A stretch of 64,000 nucleotides of DNA from Algibacter amylolyticus (GTDB taxonomy: Bacteria; Bacteroidota; Bacteroidia; Flavobacteriales; Flavobacteriaceae), in assembly GCF_014202225.1 (NCBI RefSeq), contig NZ_JACHGE010000001.1:43320-107319 (forward strand), given 5' to 3'. A program made the translations under genes and the position numbers. This document shows positions 16,760 through 26,315 of the stretch, piece by piece. The notes beneath the pieces were generated by a model that was given only the letters and a program-made list of their open reading frames with translations, was not told the origin of the DNA and searched no databases. The first letter of the stretch is position 1, and each line of letters opens with the position of its first letter.

Positions 16760-19700
16760 TTAAGCCACAATTGACTTTAAAGCTTCTAAAGCATGTTTAA
16801 CGGTTTTAATAGCTTCAAAACTTAGCATTAATCGTAAACCATTTCTAGTTTGCTTCTCTTTCATTTTACAAGCCCCAGGATTTTTTTGTACAAATTGTAA
16901 GACTTTAGTAAAATTAGGACTCTGATAAAAACTACTTTGTTGGTCGTTAATAAAATACCCTATTAACCTGCCTTTTTTCATGATAACTTTATCGAACCCT
17001 ATTTTAGTAGCTAACCACTTTATTTGGACACTATTTAATAAATCGGTCACTTGTTTTGGTAAAGCTCCAAAACGGTCTATTAATTCCTTTTCAAAGGTAT
17101 GCAATTCTTCTTCGGTTTTCAGGTTGTTTAGCTGGGTATATAAACTTAATCGTTCGGCAATATTATTAACGTAACTATCTGGAAATAAAAGCTCAAAATC
17201 AGTATCGATGGTTACATCTTTTACATAAACTTTATCGGCTTCATCTTCATCATACAAATCTTTAAATTCGGTTTCCTTAAGCTCGTCGATAGCTTCATTT
17301 AGAATTTTTTGATACGTATCAAACCCAATTTCGTTAATAAATCCACTTTGCTCACCACCTAATAAATCGCCAGCACCACGAATTTCTAAATCTTTCATGG
17401 CAATATTAAAACCACTTCCTAACTCGGTAAATTGCTCTAGTGCTGTTATTCGTTTTCTGGCATCATCGGTCATTGCTGAATATTCTGGTGTAATAAAATA
17501 ACAGAATGCTTTTTTGTTGCTTCTACCAACACGACCACGCATTTGGTGTAAATCGCTTAATCCAAAATTATTGGCGTTATTTATAAAAATAGTATTTGCA
17601 TTAGGAACATCTAATCCACTTTCTACTATAGTTGTACTCACCAAAACGTCGAACTCGCCATCCATAAAAGCCAGCATAAGTTGCTCTAGTTTTTTGCCAT
17701 CCATTTGCCCGTGCCCAATACCAATTTTAGCATCGGGAACTAAACGCTGAATTAATCCAGCAACTTCTTTAATATTTTCAATACGGTTATGTATAAAATA
17801 AATTTGTCCGCCACGTTCAATCTCATAACTCACCGCATCACGGATGGTTTCTTCGCTAAAACGAATAACATGACTTTCTATTGGATATCGATTTGGTGGT
17901 GCGGTTGTAATAACCGACATATCGCGAGCCGCCATTAAACTAAATTGCAAAGTTCTAGGAATTGGTGTTGCGGTTAGCGTTAACACATCCACATTATCCT
18001 TAATAGTTTTAAGTTTTTCTTTTACGGCAACCCCAAACTTTTGCTCTTCATCGACAATTAAAAGCCCTAAATCTTTAAACTTTACGTTTTTATTTACCAG
18101 TTGATGCGTACCGATAATAATATCGACTTTTCCTTGCTCTAAACCTTCTAAAGTCTCGCGTTTTTCTTTAGCTGTTCTAAAACGGTTAACATAATCGACA
18201 GTAACCGGAAAATCCTTTAAACGCTTAGCAAACGATCTAGAATGTTGATACGCCAAAATAGTAGTTGGCACTAAAATCGCTACTTGTTTACCATTATCGA
18301 CTGCCTTAAATGCTGCACGAATGGCAACTTCTGTTTTACCGAAACCAACATCGCCACAAATTAGGCGATCCATAGGGCGTTCGCTTTCCATATCGGCTTT
18401 AATATCTGCGGTAGCAGTACTTTGGTCTGGTGTGTCCTCGTAAATAAAAGATGCTTCCAGCTCGTGTTGCATGTAGCTATCTGGATTGTATTGATAGCCT
18501 TTTTCGGTTTTACGTTTAGCGTATAATTTTATTAAATTAAAAGCTACATGTTTTACACGTGCTTTAGTTTTTTGTTTTAAGGTTTTCCAAGCATTACTTC
18601 CTAATTTATAAACTTTAGGAGGCTTGCCGTCTTTACCATTAAACTTGGTAATTTTATGTAAGGAATGAATACTTAAATACAGCACATCGCGTTCGCCATA
18701 CACCAATTTAATAGCCTCTTGCTTTTTACCTTCAACATCTATTTTTTGAAGCCCGCCAAAACGCCCAATACCATGATCGATATGCGTTACATAATCCCCA
18801 ATATCCAGATTGGTAAGCTCTTTTAACGTAATGGCTTGCTTTTTAGCATAACCGTTTTTAAGCTGAAATTTATGGTAACGCTCGAAAATTTGATGATCGG
18901 TATAGCAAACAATTTTACTATCATGATCTATAAACCCTTGATGTAGCGATAAAATTATGGTGTTATAAGGTGCGACTTCTAGATTAGAATCGTCGAAAAT
19001 ATCATGAAAACGTTTGGCTTGTTGCTCGCTAACACAGGCAATATAATTGGTATACCCTTTATTATGATTGGCATTTAAATCTTCAATAAGTAAATTGAAT
19101 TGCTTGTTAAATGCAGGTTGTGGCGTGGTATCGAATACAATTTGATTACTTAAATCCTTAGAAAAAACGTTTTGCGTACCAAATTCTATAATAGAAAAAT
19201 CGAGCAACTGCTTTTTTAATAGGGTTGCATTACAGAATAACTCTTGAGGTTTGGCATGTTTTATTTCTCCTGAGAGTTTATTATATGCGACTTCGGCCTT
19301 TTCAAAAAACTCATCGATTCTAGAAAATAGTAAATCGGCATTTTTTAAACAGACTACTGTTTTTTGAGCAATGTATTTTAAGAAACTCTGGCGGGATTCC
19401 TCCAGAAGTTTATTAGCCACATTAGGAATGATGTTGATTTTTTTAATTTGCTCGATGGATAATTGCGTTTCCACATCAAAGGTTCGAATACTATCTACCT
19501 CATCGCCAAAAAACTCAATTCTATATGGCACATCGTTGGAGAATGAAAACACATCTACAATACCACCACGCACTGAAAACTCACCAGGTTCGGTTACAAA
19601 ATCGACACGTTTAAACTTATACTCAAAAAGCATTTCATTTACAAAGTCGATTGATAAACTATCATTTACACCCACTTTTAAGGTATGGCGCTCCAACTCT

Positions 19701-20107
19701 TTTCTAGTAACTACTTGCTCGAAAAGGGCATCGGGATAGGTTACAATTATAGCAGGTTTTTTTTGCGAATTTATCCGGTTTAAAACCTCGGCACGTAATA
19801 ACACATTAGCATTATCGGTTTCTTCTATTTCGTAAGGCCTGCGATAACTACCAGGATAAAACAACACATCTTTGGAGCTTAATAACTGCTCTAAATCGTT
19901 TAGATAATGAGCGGCTTCTTCTTTGTCGTTAAAAACCAATAAAAATGGTTTGTCGGCTGCTTTAAAAATGCTAGAAATAACAAAGGAAAAAGAAGACCCT
20001 ACAAGCCCCTTAATATGTGTTTTAGACCCAATTTGGGCCATAGTAGTTTGCAGATTTTGCGTTTGCAAAGCCTGTAAATAGGTTTGAGAGATACTCGTTT
20101 TACTCAC
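16760..20107 (-). CDS. mfd: Transcription-repair coupling factor Mfd
   Basis: Removes stalled RNA polymerase and recruits UvrA. The 1115-residue protein has the UvrB-homology N-terminus, the RNA polymerase-binding domain with DYVTHIDHGIGRF, the helicase motor (Walker A GDVGFGKTE, Walker B VDEEQKFG, motif III TATPIPRTL, motif VI QMRGRVGRS) and the C-terminal UvrA-inhibitory domain. The start is a GTG at 20105-20107. Length and all motifs are normal. Confidence 0.97.
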   Translation of the reverse strand: MSKTSISQTYLQALQTQNLQTTMAQIGSKTHIKGLVGSSFSFVISSIFKAADKPFLLVFNDKEEAAHYLNDLEQLLSSKDVLFYPGSYRRPYEIEETDNANVLLRAEVLNRINSQKKPAIIVTYPDALFEQVVTRKELERHTLKVGVNDSLSIDFVNEMLFEYKFKRVDFVTEPGEFSVRGGIVDVFSFSNDVPYRIEFFGDEVDSIRTFDVETQLSIEQIKKINIIPNVANKLLEESRQSFLKYIAQKTVVCLKNADLLFSRIDEFFEKAEVAYNKLSGEIKHAKPQELFCNATLLKKQLLDFSIIEFGTQNVFSKDLSNQIVFDTTPQPAFNKQFNLLIEDLNANHNKGYTNYIACVSEQQAKRFHDIFDDSNLEVAPYNTIILSLHQGFIDHDSKIVCYTDHQIFERYHKFQLKNGYAKKQAITLKELTNLDIGDYVTHIDHGIGRFGGLQKIDVEGKKQEAIKLVYGERDVLYLSIHSLHKITKFNGKDGKPPKVYKLGSNAWKTLKQKTKARVKHVAFNLIKLYAKRKTEKGYQYNPDSYMQHELEASFIYEDTPDQSTATADIKADMESERPMDRLICGDVGFGKTEVAIRAAFKAVDNGKQVAILVPTTILAYQHSRSFAKRLKDFPVTVDYVNRFRTAKEKRETLEGLEQGKVDIIIGTHQLVNKNVKFKDLGLLIVDEEQKFGVAVKEKLKTIKDNVDVLTLTATPIPRTLQFSLMAARDMSVITTAPPNRYPIESHVIRFSEETIRDAVSYEIERGGQIYFIHNRIENIKEVAGLIQRLVPDAKIGIGHGQMDGKKLEQLMLAFMDGEFDVLVSTTIVESGLDVPNANTIFINNANNFGLSDLHQMRGRVGRSNKKAFCYFITPEYSAMTDDARKRITALEQFTELGSGFNIAMKDLEIRGAGDLLGGEQSGFINEIGFDTYQKILNEAIDELKETEFKDLYDEDEADKVYVKDVTIDTDFELLFPDSYVNNIAERLSLYTQLNNLKTEEELHTFEKELIDRFGALPKQVTDLLNSVQIKWLATKIGFDKVIMKKGRLIGYFINDQQSSFYQSPNFTKVLQFVQKNPGACKMKEKQTRNGLRLMLSFEAIKTVKHALEALKSIVA

Positions 20108-20126
20108 CTAATTTTGTTTTGAAGTG

Positions 20127-20134
20127 CAAATATA
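20127..20134 (-). promoter_or_regulatory. -7 element of mfd
   Basis: On the minus strand this reads TATATTTG, an exact TAnnTTTG, 20 bp before the GTG start. Confidence 0.5.
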
Positions 20135-20224
20135 CGGTTTAGAATTATTTTTTAGTGGATTTGCCATGATTGAACCCTTATATTAACCAAAATAATTATG
20201 AGGCTCCTAAATAGTTGTACGCCC

Positions 20225-20311
20225 GCGTTAGGGATTGTACTGAAAAGCCCACAGCGGAGGAACGTAGCGAGGACTTGCAAGGAAAAGCCCGACCCTTGTG
20301 GTAACGCCCAA
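20225..20311 (-). repeat. Dispersed structured element, complete copy
   Basis: Read on the minus strand it begins TTGGGCGTTACCACAAGGGT and ends CAATCCCTAACGC; GCGTTA pairs with TAACGC to close the structure. It lies between the divergent mfd and TerB genes, upstream of the mfd -7 element, so it is not part of the mfd leader. Confidence 0.75.
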
Positions 20312-20350
20312 AAAAGTAAACTTTCAATTCAAAATATTAAAAAAAATATG

Positions 20351-20358
20351 TAGGTTTG
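20351..20358 (+). promoter_or_regulatory. -7 element of the TerB gene
   Basis: TAGGTTTG, an exact TAnnTTTG, 21 bp before the start codon at 20380. Confidence 0.5.
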
Positions 20359-20379
20359 CACCACTAAATAAAAAATATT

Positions 20380-20811
20380 ATGTCGTTTTCAGATTTATTT
20401 GACAGTGGTTTTAAGAAGCGTAATGAGAGTCATTTTGCATCGATAGTTCGAGTTGCCATGGCTGATGGAGTTATTTCGCCGGAAGAAAAAGCGTTTTTAG
20501 ACCGTTTGGCACAACGTTTAGAAATTGGAGAAGGCGATTACAAGGCTATTTTAGAGAATTACAATTCGCATTCTATTAACCCACCTGCTTCTTACGATTT
20601 ACGTTTAGAGCGTTTGTATGATTTGGTTCGTATGGTACATGTTGATAATATTAAAGGAGACCCTGAGCACTTGCTTTTGAATAAAATTGCTGTAGGTCTT
20701 GGTTTTCACGCTGTAAATGTAAAATACATTACAGACAAAGCTTTAACTTTAGTGAGTAACGGTGTGGATTTAGATACTTTTATCGACCAAATAAGAAACA
20801 TGAATAGATAA
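20380..20811 (+). CDS. TerB family (tellurite-resistance-like) protein
   Basis: A 143-residue all-helical cytoplasmic protein of the TerB/TerB_C type, with the acidic metal-binding pattern DGVISPEEKAFLDRLA near residues 29-42. Family members are linked to stress or metal sensing but have no enzyme activity. It is single, with its own -7 element and a strong terminator. The DnaJ-type protein at 38879 carries a related TerB domain. Confidence 0.85.
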   Translation: MSFSDLFDSGFKKRNESHFASIVRVAMADGVISPEEKAFLDRLAQRLEIGEGDYKAILENYNSHSINPPASYDLRLERLYDLVRMVHVDNIKGDPEHLLLNKIAVGLGFHAVNVKYITDKALTLVSNGVDLDTFIDQIRNMNR

Positions 20812-20830
20812 ATCTATTTAAATATATTAT

Positions 20831-20862
20831 AAAAAAAGCGCTCTATTTTGAGCGCTTTTTTT
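20831..20862 (+). terminator. Strong terminator after the TerB gene
   Basis: A perfect stem AAAAAAGCGCTC / GAGCGCTTTTTT around a short loop, ending in seven T. Confidence 0.85.
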
Positions 20863-20897
20863 ATCGACTAATTTTAAGATTTTAACTAAAACAGAAA

Positions 20898-21111
20898 TTA
20901 AACAGATGGCTTTAGCGGGCCTAATTTTGTAGGAATTGTAAAACTAATCTTGTTTTTTTGTATATTTACCTGTATCGTAATAGTATAATTTTCACCTTAC
21001 CCTAAGAGTTTTATTGTCATAATCTATATATAAAGTATTCCTTGTACAAGGGTTTTTATGACGCATAGCAATTTTATAACCACTTAATTTATGTGCTATG
21101 AAAGTGACTCG
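20898..21111 (-). pseudogene. Possible frameshifted gene remnant
   Basis: The minus strand at 20898-20996 reads as a plausible protein C-terminus (GENYTITIQVNIQKNK, then FTIPTKLGPLKPSV, stop) with a stop codon directly upstream. Shifting by one base near 20997 continues as NTLYIDYDNKTLRV and about 20 residues more upstream to a stop at 21112. The two parts read well together but neither has a start. No family was recognised. It may be a decayed gene or chance. Confidence 0.3.
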
Positions 21112-21254
21112 TTATTCGACATTTTTTTCAACCTTAAAACAGAAACTTGAACATACCAAGGCCATAACCTCTGTTTGTTATTTAGCACACAGTAACGGCG
21201 TGAAATTTATTATTGCCTTTAATTTTATTAACGCAAATTTTAAATAATAATATT

Positions 21255-23030
21255 ATGAGTAATAAACCTTTTCATTTAGGCATAACCATGGCAGGTGCAG
21301 TATCTGCTGGGGCATACACTGCGGGATTTATAGATTATCTTTATGAAATTTTAGAATTATGGGAAGAACAAAAATCTGTGATTAGGAAAAAACTAAGCAA
21401 CAACCAGACATTAACGACTTACGAGAAGCAAATTCCGTTACACGACGTTTGTATTGAAGCACTTGGTGGTGCATCGGCAGGTGGAATGGTTGGCATGATA
21501 ACAGCACTTTCTACATTTTCGAAAACTCCACCAGTAAAATTACCTACCAATCTTAAAACAGGTAATATTTTATATGATAGTTGGGTGCTTTTGGATGACG
21601 ACGATAAGGTAAAGACCTTCGAAAAAATGTTGAACACCGAAGATTTGGATTCTAGCGATGATATACCGTCGCTATTAAACTCTAAACCTATAGATCGGAT
21701 TGCAGACAAGGTTTTTAACGAATTAGTATCCAAAGAAAATAAAAGAAAAAGACCACATTATATTTCTGAAGATTTAAGAATTATACTTACCCTTTGTAGC
21801 TTACGTGGCGTGCCTTTTGAGTTTAAGTTTGGAAACGTATCGTCGGCCAATTTTCCATACACACCCGGACACCGCATGAGTGAGCATATGATAATTGCCC
21901 ATTTTAAAATGAAATATGATGAGGTAGCCGATAAGGATGTTTATTTAAAATTCGACCCATACAACGAAGCCTCTAAAGCTTTACTTAAACTATGTACCAA
22001 AGCTACTGGCGCGTTCCCAATTGGTTTAGCACCCAGACATTTTAAAGACCAATTAAGCACAACCTATTTAAAAAACTGTATTTTAAGAAATCTTGAGATA
22101 GACGAAAAGGATAAATCGGTAATAGACATAAAAATAAACGACAATTATTTCGATTTTACCGATGTTGATGGCGGTACCATTAACAACGAACCATACTCTG
22201 AGGTTGTTCAAGTTTTAGAAAGTATAATACCTAATTACGACCCTAAACTACCTATGTTTGGAACGATAATGGTAGACCCTTTCCCTAATTTTTATAACCA
22301 AGACGAACCTGGTGGCGTAGAAGATATTTTCTCGCCAACATTATTCCAAAAAAGTATTTGGAGCGTTATCCCTAAACTTTACACCACGCTTAGAGAGCAG
22401 GTAAGCGTAAAACATAGCGGATCTTTTTACAAAGATTATTTGCGCCTCTTAGTGTTTCCTGTTAAGTGGGAGCATCTTGGAGTTCTAAAAAACCATCCGC
22501 CTATTTCTTGTGCGTCTTTAGGCGGTTTTGGTGGCTTTTTAGACATAGAATTTAGAAAGCATGATTTCTTTTTAGGCCGAAATAATGCGCGTAATTTTTT
22601 TAGAGCCTACTTTATGCTAGAACACGATAAAAACAATTTACACCCCTTGTTTGAAGGTTTAAGTGACCATGCCTTAGCCATATTTAAACGCAAAGCCACT
22701 AACGATAGTGGTGTAGAAGCCACCTACTTCCCTATTATTCCAGATTTAAATTTTATAGAAGATAAAGAAAACGGAAATACAAATCCATTTTCGTATACCA
22801 TTGAGGAGTTTCCAAAATTGGCACCCAACTATTTTAATACTATTGAACCTGCTTTAAAAAATAGAATTAACAACATTCTTACCTCGGAAATTAATAAACG
22901 ATTTAAAGAAAAGTGGCTAATACGAAATGCACTAAAGTTAGTAAAAGGTCTTATTACTAAACGCCTTACCAAAAGTACTATTGATGTCATGAAAAAAGAT
23001 TTCAAAAACAGAAGTATGCTGGCCGAATAA
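21255..23030 (+). CDS. Patatin-like phospholipase
   Basis: A 591-residue protein whose first 80 residues contain the patatin signature: oxyanion loop GAVSAGAYTAG (14-24) and nucleophile elbow GGASAGG with Ser74. The catalytic Asp is D305 in DVDGGTINN. There is no signal peptide, so it acts in the cytoplasm or at the inner membrane. The length exceeds single-domain patatins; the extra C-terminal half has no recognised domain. The ATG at 21255 is chosen because residues before it in the open frame do not fit the family. Confidence 0.85.
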   Translation: MSNKPFHLGITMAGAVSAGAYTAGFIDYLYEILELWEEQKSVIRKKLSNNQTLTTYEKQIPLHDVCIEALGGASAGGMVGMITALSTFSKTPPVKLPTNLKTGNILYDSWVLLDDDDKVKTFEKMLNTEDLDSSDDIPSLLNSKPIDRIADKVFNELVSKENKRKRPHYISEDLRIILTLCSLRGVPFEFKFGNVSSANFPYTPGHRMSEHMIIAHFKMKYDEVADKDVYLKFDPYNEASKALLKLCTKATGAFPIGLAPRHFKDQLSTTYLKNCILRNLEIDEKDKSVIDIKINDNYFDFTDVDGGTINNEPYSEVVQVLESIIPNYDPKLPMFGTIMVDPFPNFYNQDEPGGVEDIFSPTLFQKSIWSVIPKLYTTLREQVSVKHSGSFYKDYLRLLVFPVKWEHLGVLKNHPPISCASLGGFGGFLDIEFRKHDFFLGRNNARNFFRAYFMLEHDKNNLHPLFEGLSDHALAIFKRKATNDSGVEATYFPIIPDLNFIEDKENGNTNPFSYTIEEFPKLAPNYFNTIEPALKNRINNILTSEINKRFKEKWLIRNALKLVKGLITKRLTKSTIDVMKKDFKNRSMLAE

Positions 23031-23111
23031 GCTCATAGTTTTTTTAAAAAAATTTATAATATCCTTAACAGTTAAACTTTTACCTTTGGGGTATTAATTA
23101 ATAATAGTACC

Positions 23112-23456
23112 GTGTTTAGGTTTAACCAATTCGTTTTAACGCTTTTTATAGGTCTGTCGACTTTCTTTTTTACAGAAAGCCAAAATAACTACGCCGAAAA
23201 AACACCAGTAACCCAGCATAAGGTACTTAAAATCACCGCCTTAAACAACCAAGGCATTATTGTAAACTCGTATCTAGATTTTACAGTAAATTCCTTTAAA
23301 GAGGACCAAGTCTCATTTTTTAAAAATTTATATTTAAAAAATAAGGTGTGTAAAGAGCAGCAAGAAAATTACTTGGTGTATCAAAAAGCATGTAAACTTA
23401 TTAGTATTAGCTTACCAATAAGGCAAATTATTTTCCCACACCATTCATTTACGTAA
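23112..23456 (+). CDS. Small exported protein, function unknown
   Basis: A 114-residue protein starting with GTG at 23112, with a signal peptide (MFRFNQFVLTLFIGLSTFFF) and no recognised domain. Two cysteines (in NKVCKEQ and QKACKLI) could form a disulfide. A -7 element TACCTTTG at 23081-23088 supports this start. Confidence 0.6.
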   Translation: MFRFNQFVLTLFIGLSTFFFTESQNNYAEKTPVTQHKVLKITALNNQGIIVNSYLDFTVNSFKEDQVSFFKNLYLKNKVCKEQQENYLVYQKACKLISISLPIRQIIFPHHSFT

Positions 23457-23550
23457 ACGCCATTTTTTTTATTAAAACTTTGGCAACACTAGGCTTATAT
23501 TTTAGGCTTGGGGTTGATTTATTATACATTAAATCATAAAATTTACAACC

Positions 23551-24045
23551 ATGAAAATATCATTCACATTACTAGCCATACTAGTAACTTTAAGCGTTAT
23601 CATTCCTTTTTTAATATTTGTTTTAAAAGGCTTAAATACGAGTACTAAAAAAGAAGTAGAGAAATTAACAAAACAAAATAATTTAAAATACGGCTATAAA
23701 GAAGTTTGGAATAACAAGTTTATTGGTATTACTGAAGATAACACCACACTCACTTACATTCATTTAAAAGCTGAAGATAAACAGCATGAAAACGTAGCAT
23801 TATCGGAAATTAAAAGTTGCGAATTGGTTACCAATTACAAATCGGATAAAAACAAAATGAACCAATTAATTCGATTAGACTTAAGACTAACTTATAAATT
23901 GGCTAATAAAAAAGATTTGGTTATTAATTTTTTCGACACCGATGACATGTACATGGAAAATTACGAAATGAACAGAGTTAAAAACTGGAAAGACTTAATT
24001 TCTACCAAACTACAGAACCCCGAAGCTTTAAAAAAAGCATCATAA
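23551..24045 (+). CDS. Membrane-anchored protein, function unknown
   Basis: A 164-residue protein with one N-terminal membrane helix (about residues 5-29) and a soluble remainder of alternating beta-like segments (VWNNKFIGITEDNTTLTYIH, QLIRLDLRLTY). The soluble part looks like a PH-like or similar small beta domain, but this is only an impression. The gene shares its terminator with the convergent tex. Confidence 0.6.
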   Translation: MKISFTLLAILVTLSVIIPFLIFVLKGLNTSTKKEVEKLTKQNNLKYGYKEVWNNKFIGITEDNTTLTYIHLKAEDKQHENVALSEIKSCELVTNYKSDKNKMNQLIRLDLRLTYKLANKKDLVINFFDTDDMYMENYEMNRVKNWKDLISTKLQNPEALKKAS

Positions 24046-24056
24046 ATTCTCTTAAT

Positions 24057-24089
24057 AAAAGCATTAATCTAAAACAGGTTAATGCTTTT
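24057..24089. terminator. Bidirectional terminator between 23551 gene and tex
   Basis: An 11-bp perfect stem AAAAGCATTAA (24057-24067) / TTAATGCTTTT (24079-24089), with T runs in both directions. It reaches the tex stop codon. Confidence 0.75.
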
Positions 24090-26205
24090 ATTTATGTAAT
24101 TTTAATTGAATACGCTTTCGCGGAACATCAACCTCTAGCACTTTTACTATAATTTGTTGATGTAAACTAACATGTTCATTTACATCTTTTACAAAACTAT
24201 CTGATAGGTTTGAAACATGAATAAGTCCGCTTTCCTTAATTCCCACATCTACAAAACAGCCAAAATTGGTAATATTATTAACAATACCAGGTAGCAACTG
24301 CCCTTCGCGTAAATCGGTTATGGTTTTAATGTTTTGATTAAAGGCAAATACTTTAGCTTGCTCACGAATATCTAATCCTGGTTTTTCAAGCTCTTTTATA
24401 ATATCTTCGAGCGTTAGTAAGCCAACAGAATCTGTGCAATATTGTTTTAAATTTATTTTTTGAAGTATTTCTTTATTGCCTATTAAATCTTGAACAGATT
24501 TTCCTAAGTCTTTCGCCATTTTTGTGACTAACCCATAACTTTCTGGGTGTACAGCAGAATCGTCTAACGGATTTTTAGCATCCTTAATTCGTAAAAAGGC
24601 AGCACCTTGCTCGAAAGCTTTCCCGCCTAAACGCGGTACTTTTTTTATATCGTTTCTTGAGGTAAACACACCATTTTCGTTTCTGTAATTAAAAATATTT
24701 TCGGCTAGTTTTGGTCCAATTCCAGATACCGAACTTAACAAAGGTTTACTTGCTGTGTTAATATTTACACCAACAGCGTTTACACAGTTTTCTACAACAA
24801 CATCCAATTGTTTTTGAAGCTTAGTTTGGTCTACATCGTGTTGATATTGCCCAACGCCTATGGATTTGGCATCGATTTTAACCAATTCGGCTAATGGATC
24901 TTGCAAACGGCGCCCAATAGAAACCGATCCACGAACCGTAACATCGTAATCTGGAAATTCCTCTCTTGCTATTTTTGATGCCGAATAAATACTGGCTCCT
25001 GCTTCGCTAACTACAAACACCTGCACATCATTTTTAAAATGTACTTTTCTAATTAAGGCTTCGGTTTCTCGCGATGCGGTTCCGTTTCCAATCGCTATGG
25101 CTTCAATTTTATAGGCATCGCAAAGCGAACTTATTTTTTTCATGGCACCAACACTATCGCTTTTTGGTGGATGCGGATAAATAGTTTCGTTGTATTTTAA
25201 TTGTCCTTGTGCATCTAAACACACTACTTTACAGCCTGTTCTAAATCCCGGATCGATAGCTAAAACACGTTTTTCGCCTAATGGCGAGCCTAACAACAAT
25301 TGTTTTAAGTTTTTAGCAAATACACTTATGGCAGACTCATCGGCTTTATCTTTAGCAATTTGAAGCGCTTCACTACTTAACGATGGTAGCAACAAGCGCT
25401 TGTAAGCATCTTTTATAGCAGCTTCTATTTCTTCCGCGCAAGCGTTATTACTTTTAATAATACGGCGCTCGATATTATCTAAAGCACGATCGTTGTCAAT
25501 TTCTATTTTTACCCGAATAAAACCTTCTTTTTCGGCTCGTAAAATTGCTAACAGACGGTGCGAAGGAATTCGGCTTAAATTTTCTTCCCAATCGAAGTAA
25601 TCTCTGAATTTCTGAGCGTTTTCATCGTTGGCTTTTGTTTTTATCACTTTCGTGGAAATCATAGCGAAACGCTCTAACTGTCGGCGTATGTTATTACGAA
25701 GATCGGTACGCTCGTTAATCCATTCGGCAATAATATGTCGTGCGCCTTCTAGAGCATCTTCAACCGATGCCACATCTCCTTTTATATATTTAAAGGCAAT
25801 AGACTCCACATCGTTTGCATTTTGGCTCATAATAATTTTGGCCAAAGGCTCTAAACCTAGCTGTCGTGCTTTTTCCGCTTTAGTTTTTCGGCTTTTTTTA
25901 TAGGGTAAGTATAAATCTTCTAGCGTTACTAAATCTTGAGTAGCTTCAATTTTTTGTTTTAATTCCGGCGTTAAAACGTCTTGCTCTTGTAAGGCTTTTA
26001 AAATGGCTTTTTTACGCTTTTCTAGAGCCTCAAATCCCTCTTTATATTTAACAATATCGCCAATTTGAACTTCATCTAAGTTTCCTGTGCGCTCTTTTCG
26101 ATATCTTGATATGAACGGAATGGTACAGTCCTCATTTAATAATGCGATGGTGTTTTTTACCGATTGCTCTGGAAGTCGGGTTTGGCCAATTATATATTTT
26201 ATCAT
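24088..26205 (-). CDS. tex: Tex family RNA-binding protein
   Basis: A cytoplasmic nucleic-acid-binding protein linked to transcription. The 705 residues contain the helical Tex N-terminus (PFISRYRKERTGNLDEVQ), a YqgF-like RNase H-fold (LAIDPGFRTGCKVVCLD), a helix-hairpin-helix (SVSGIGPKLAENIFNYR) and a C-terminal S1 RNA-binding domain (LLPGIVNNITNFGCFVDVGI). Length and domain order are typical. Confidence 0.95.
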   Translation of the reverse strand: MIKYIIGQTRLPEQSVKNTIALLNEDCTIPFISRYRKERTGNLDEVQIGDIVKYKEGFEALEKRKKAILKALQEQDVLTPELKQKIEATQDLVTLEDLYLPYKKSRKTKAEKARQLGLEPLAKIIMSQNANDVESIAFKYIKGDVASVEDALEGARHIIAEWINERTDLRNNIRRQLERFAMISTKVIKTKANDENAQKFRDYFDWEENLSRIPSHRLLAILRAEKEGFIRVKIEIDNDRALDNIERRIIKSNNACAEEIEAAIKDAYKRLLLPSLSSEALQIAKDKADESAISVFAKNLKQLLLGSPLGEKRVLAIDPGFRTGCKVVCLDAQGQLKYNETIYPHPPKSDSVGAMKKISSLCDAYKIEAIAIGNGTASRETEALIRKVHFKNDVQVFVVSEAGASIYSASKIAREEFPDYDVTVRGSVSIGRRLQDPLAELVKIDAKSIGVGQYQHDVDQTKLQKQLDVVVENCVNAVGVNINTASKPLLSSVSGIGPKLAENIFNYRNENGVFTSRNDIKKVPRLGGKAFEQGAAFLRIKDAKNPLDDSAVHPESYGLVTKMAKDLGKSVQDLIGNKEILQKINLKQYCTDSVGLLTLEDIIKELEKPGLDIREQAKVFAFNQNIKTITDLREGQLLPGIVNNITNFGCFVDVGIKESGLIHVSNLSDSFVKDVNEHVSLHQQIIVKVLEVDVPRKRIQLKLHK

Positions 26206-26315
26206 GCTAGTATGAAGCTCTAATTTTAAACCAAATCTAAAAAAATTAAATGTATTACAGCGCTAGTTTATACCTTATTGAAATTTATCCTGTTTCATGG
26301 ACGTTTGCAACTGTT

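Noticed and set aside
21040-21051. Perfect palindrome CCTTGTACAAGG
   Set aside because: Single short palindrome within a decayed coding-like stretch and not near a promoter; no partner copy found.
21098-21244. Plus-strand frame of 48 codons ahead of the patatin gene
   Set aside because: No promoter, recognisable family or signal; overlaps the possible remnant on the opposite strand. Too weak to call.
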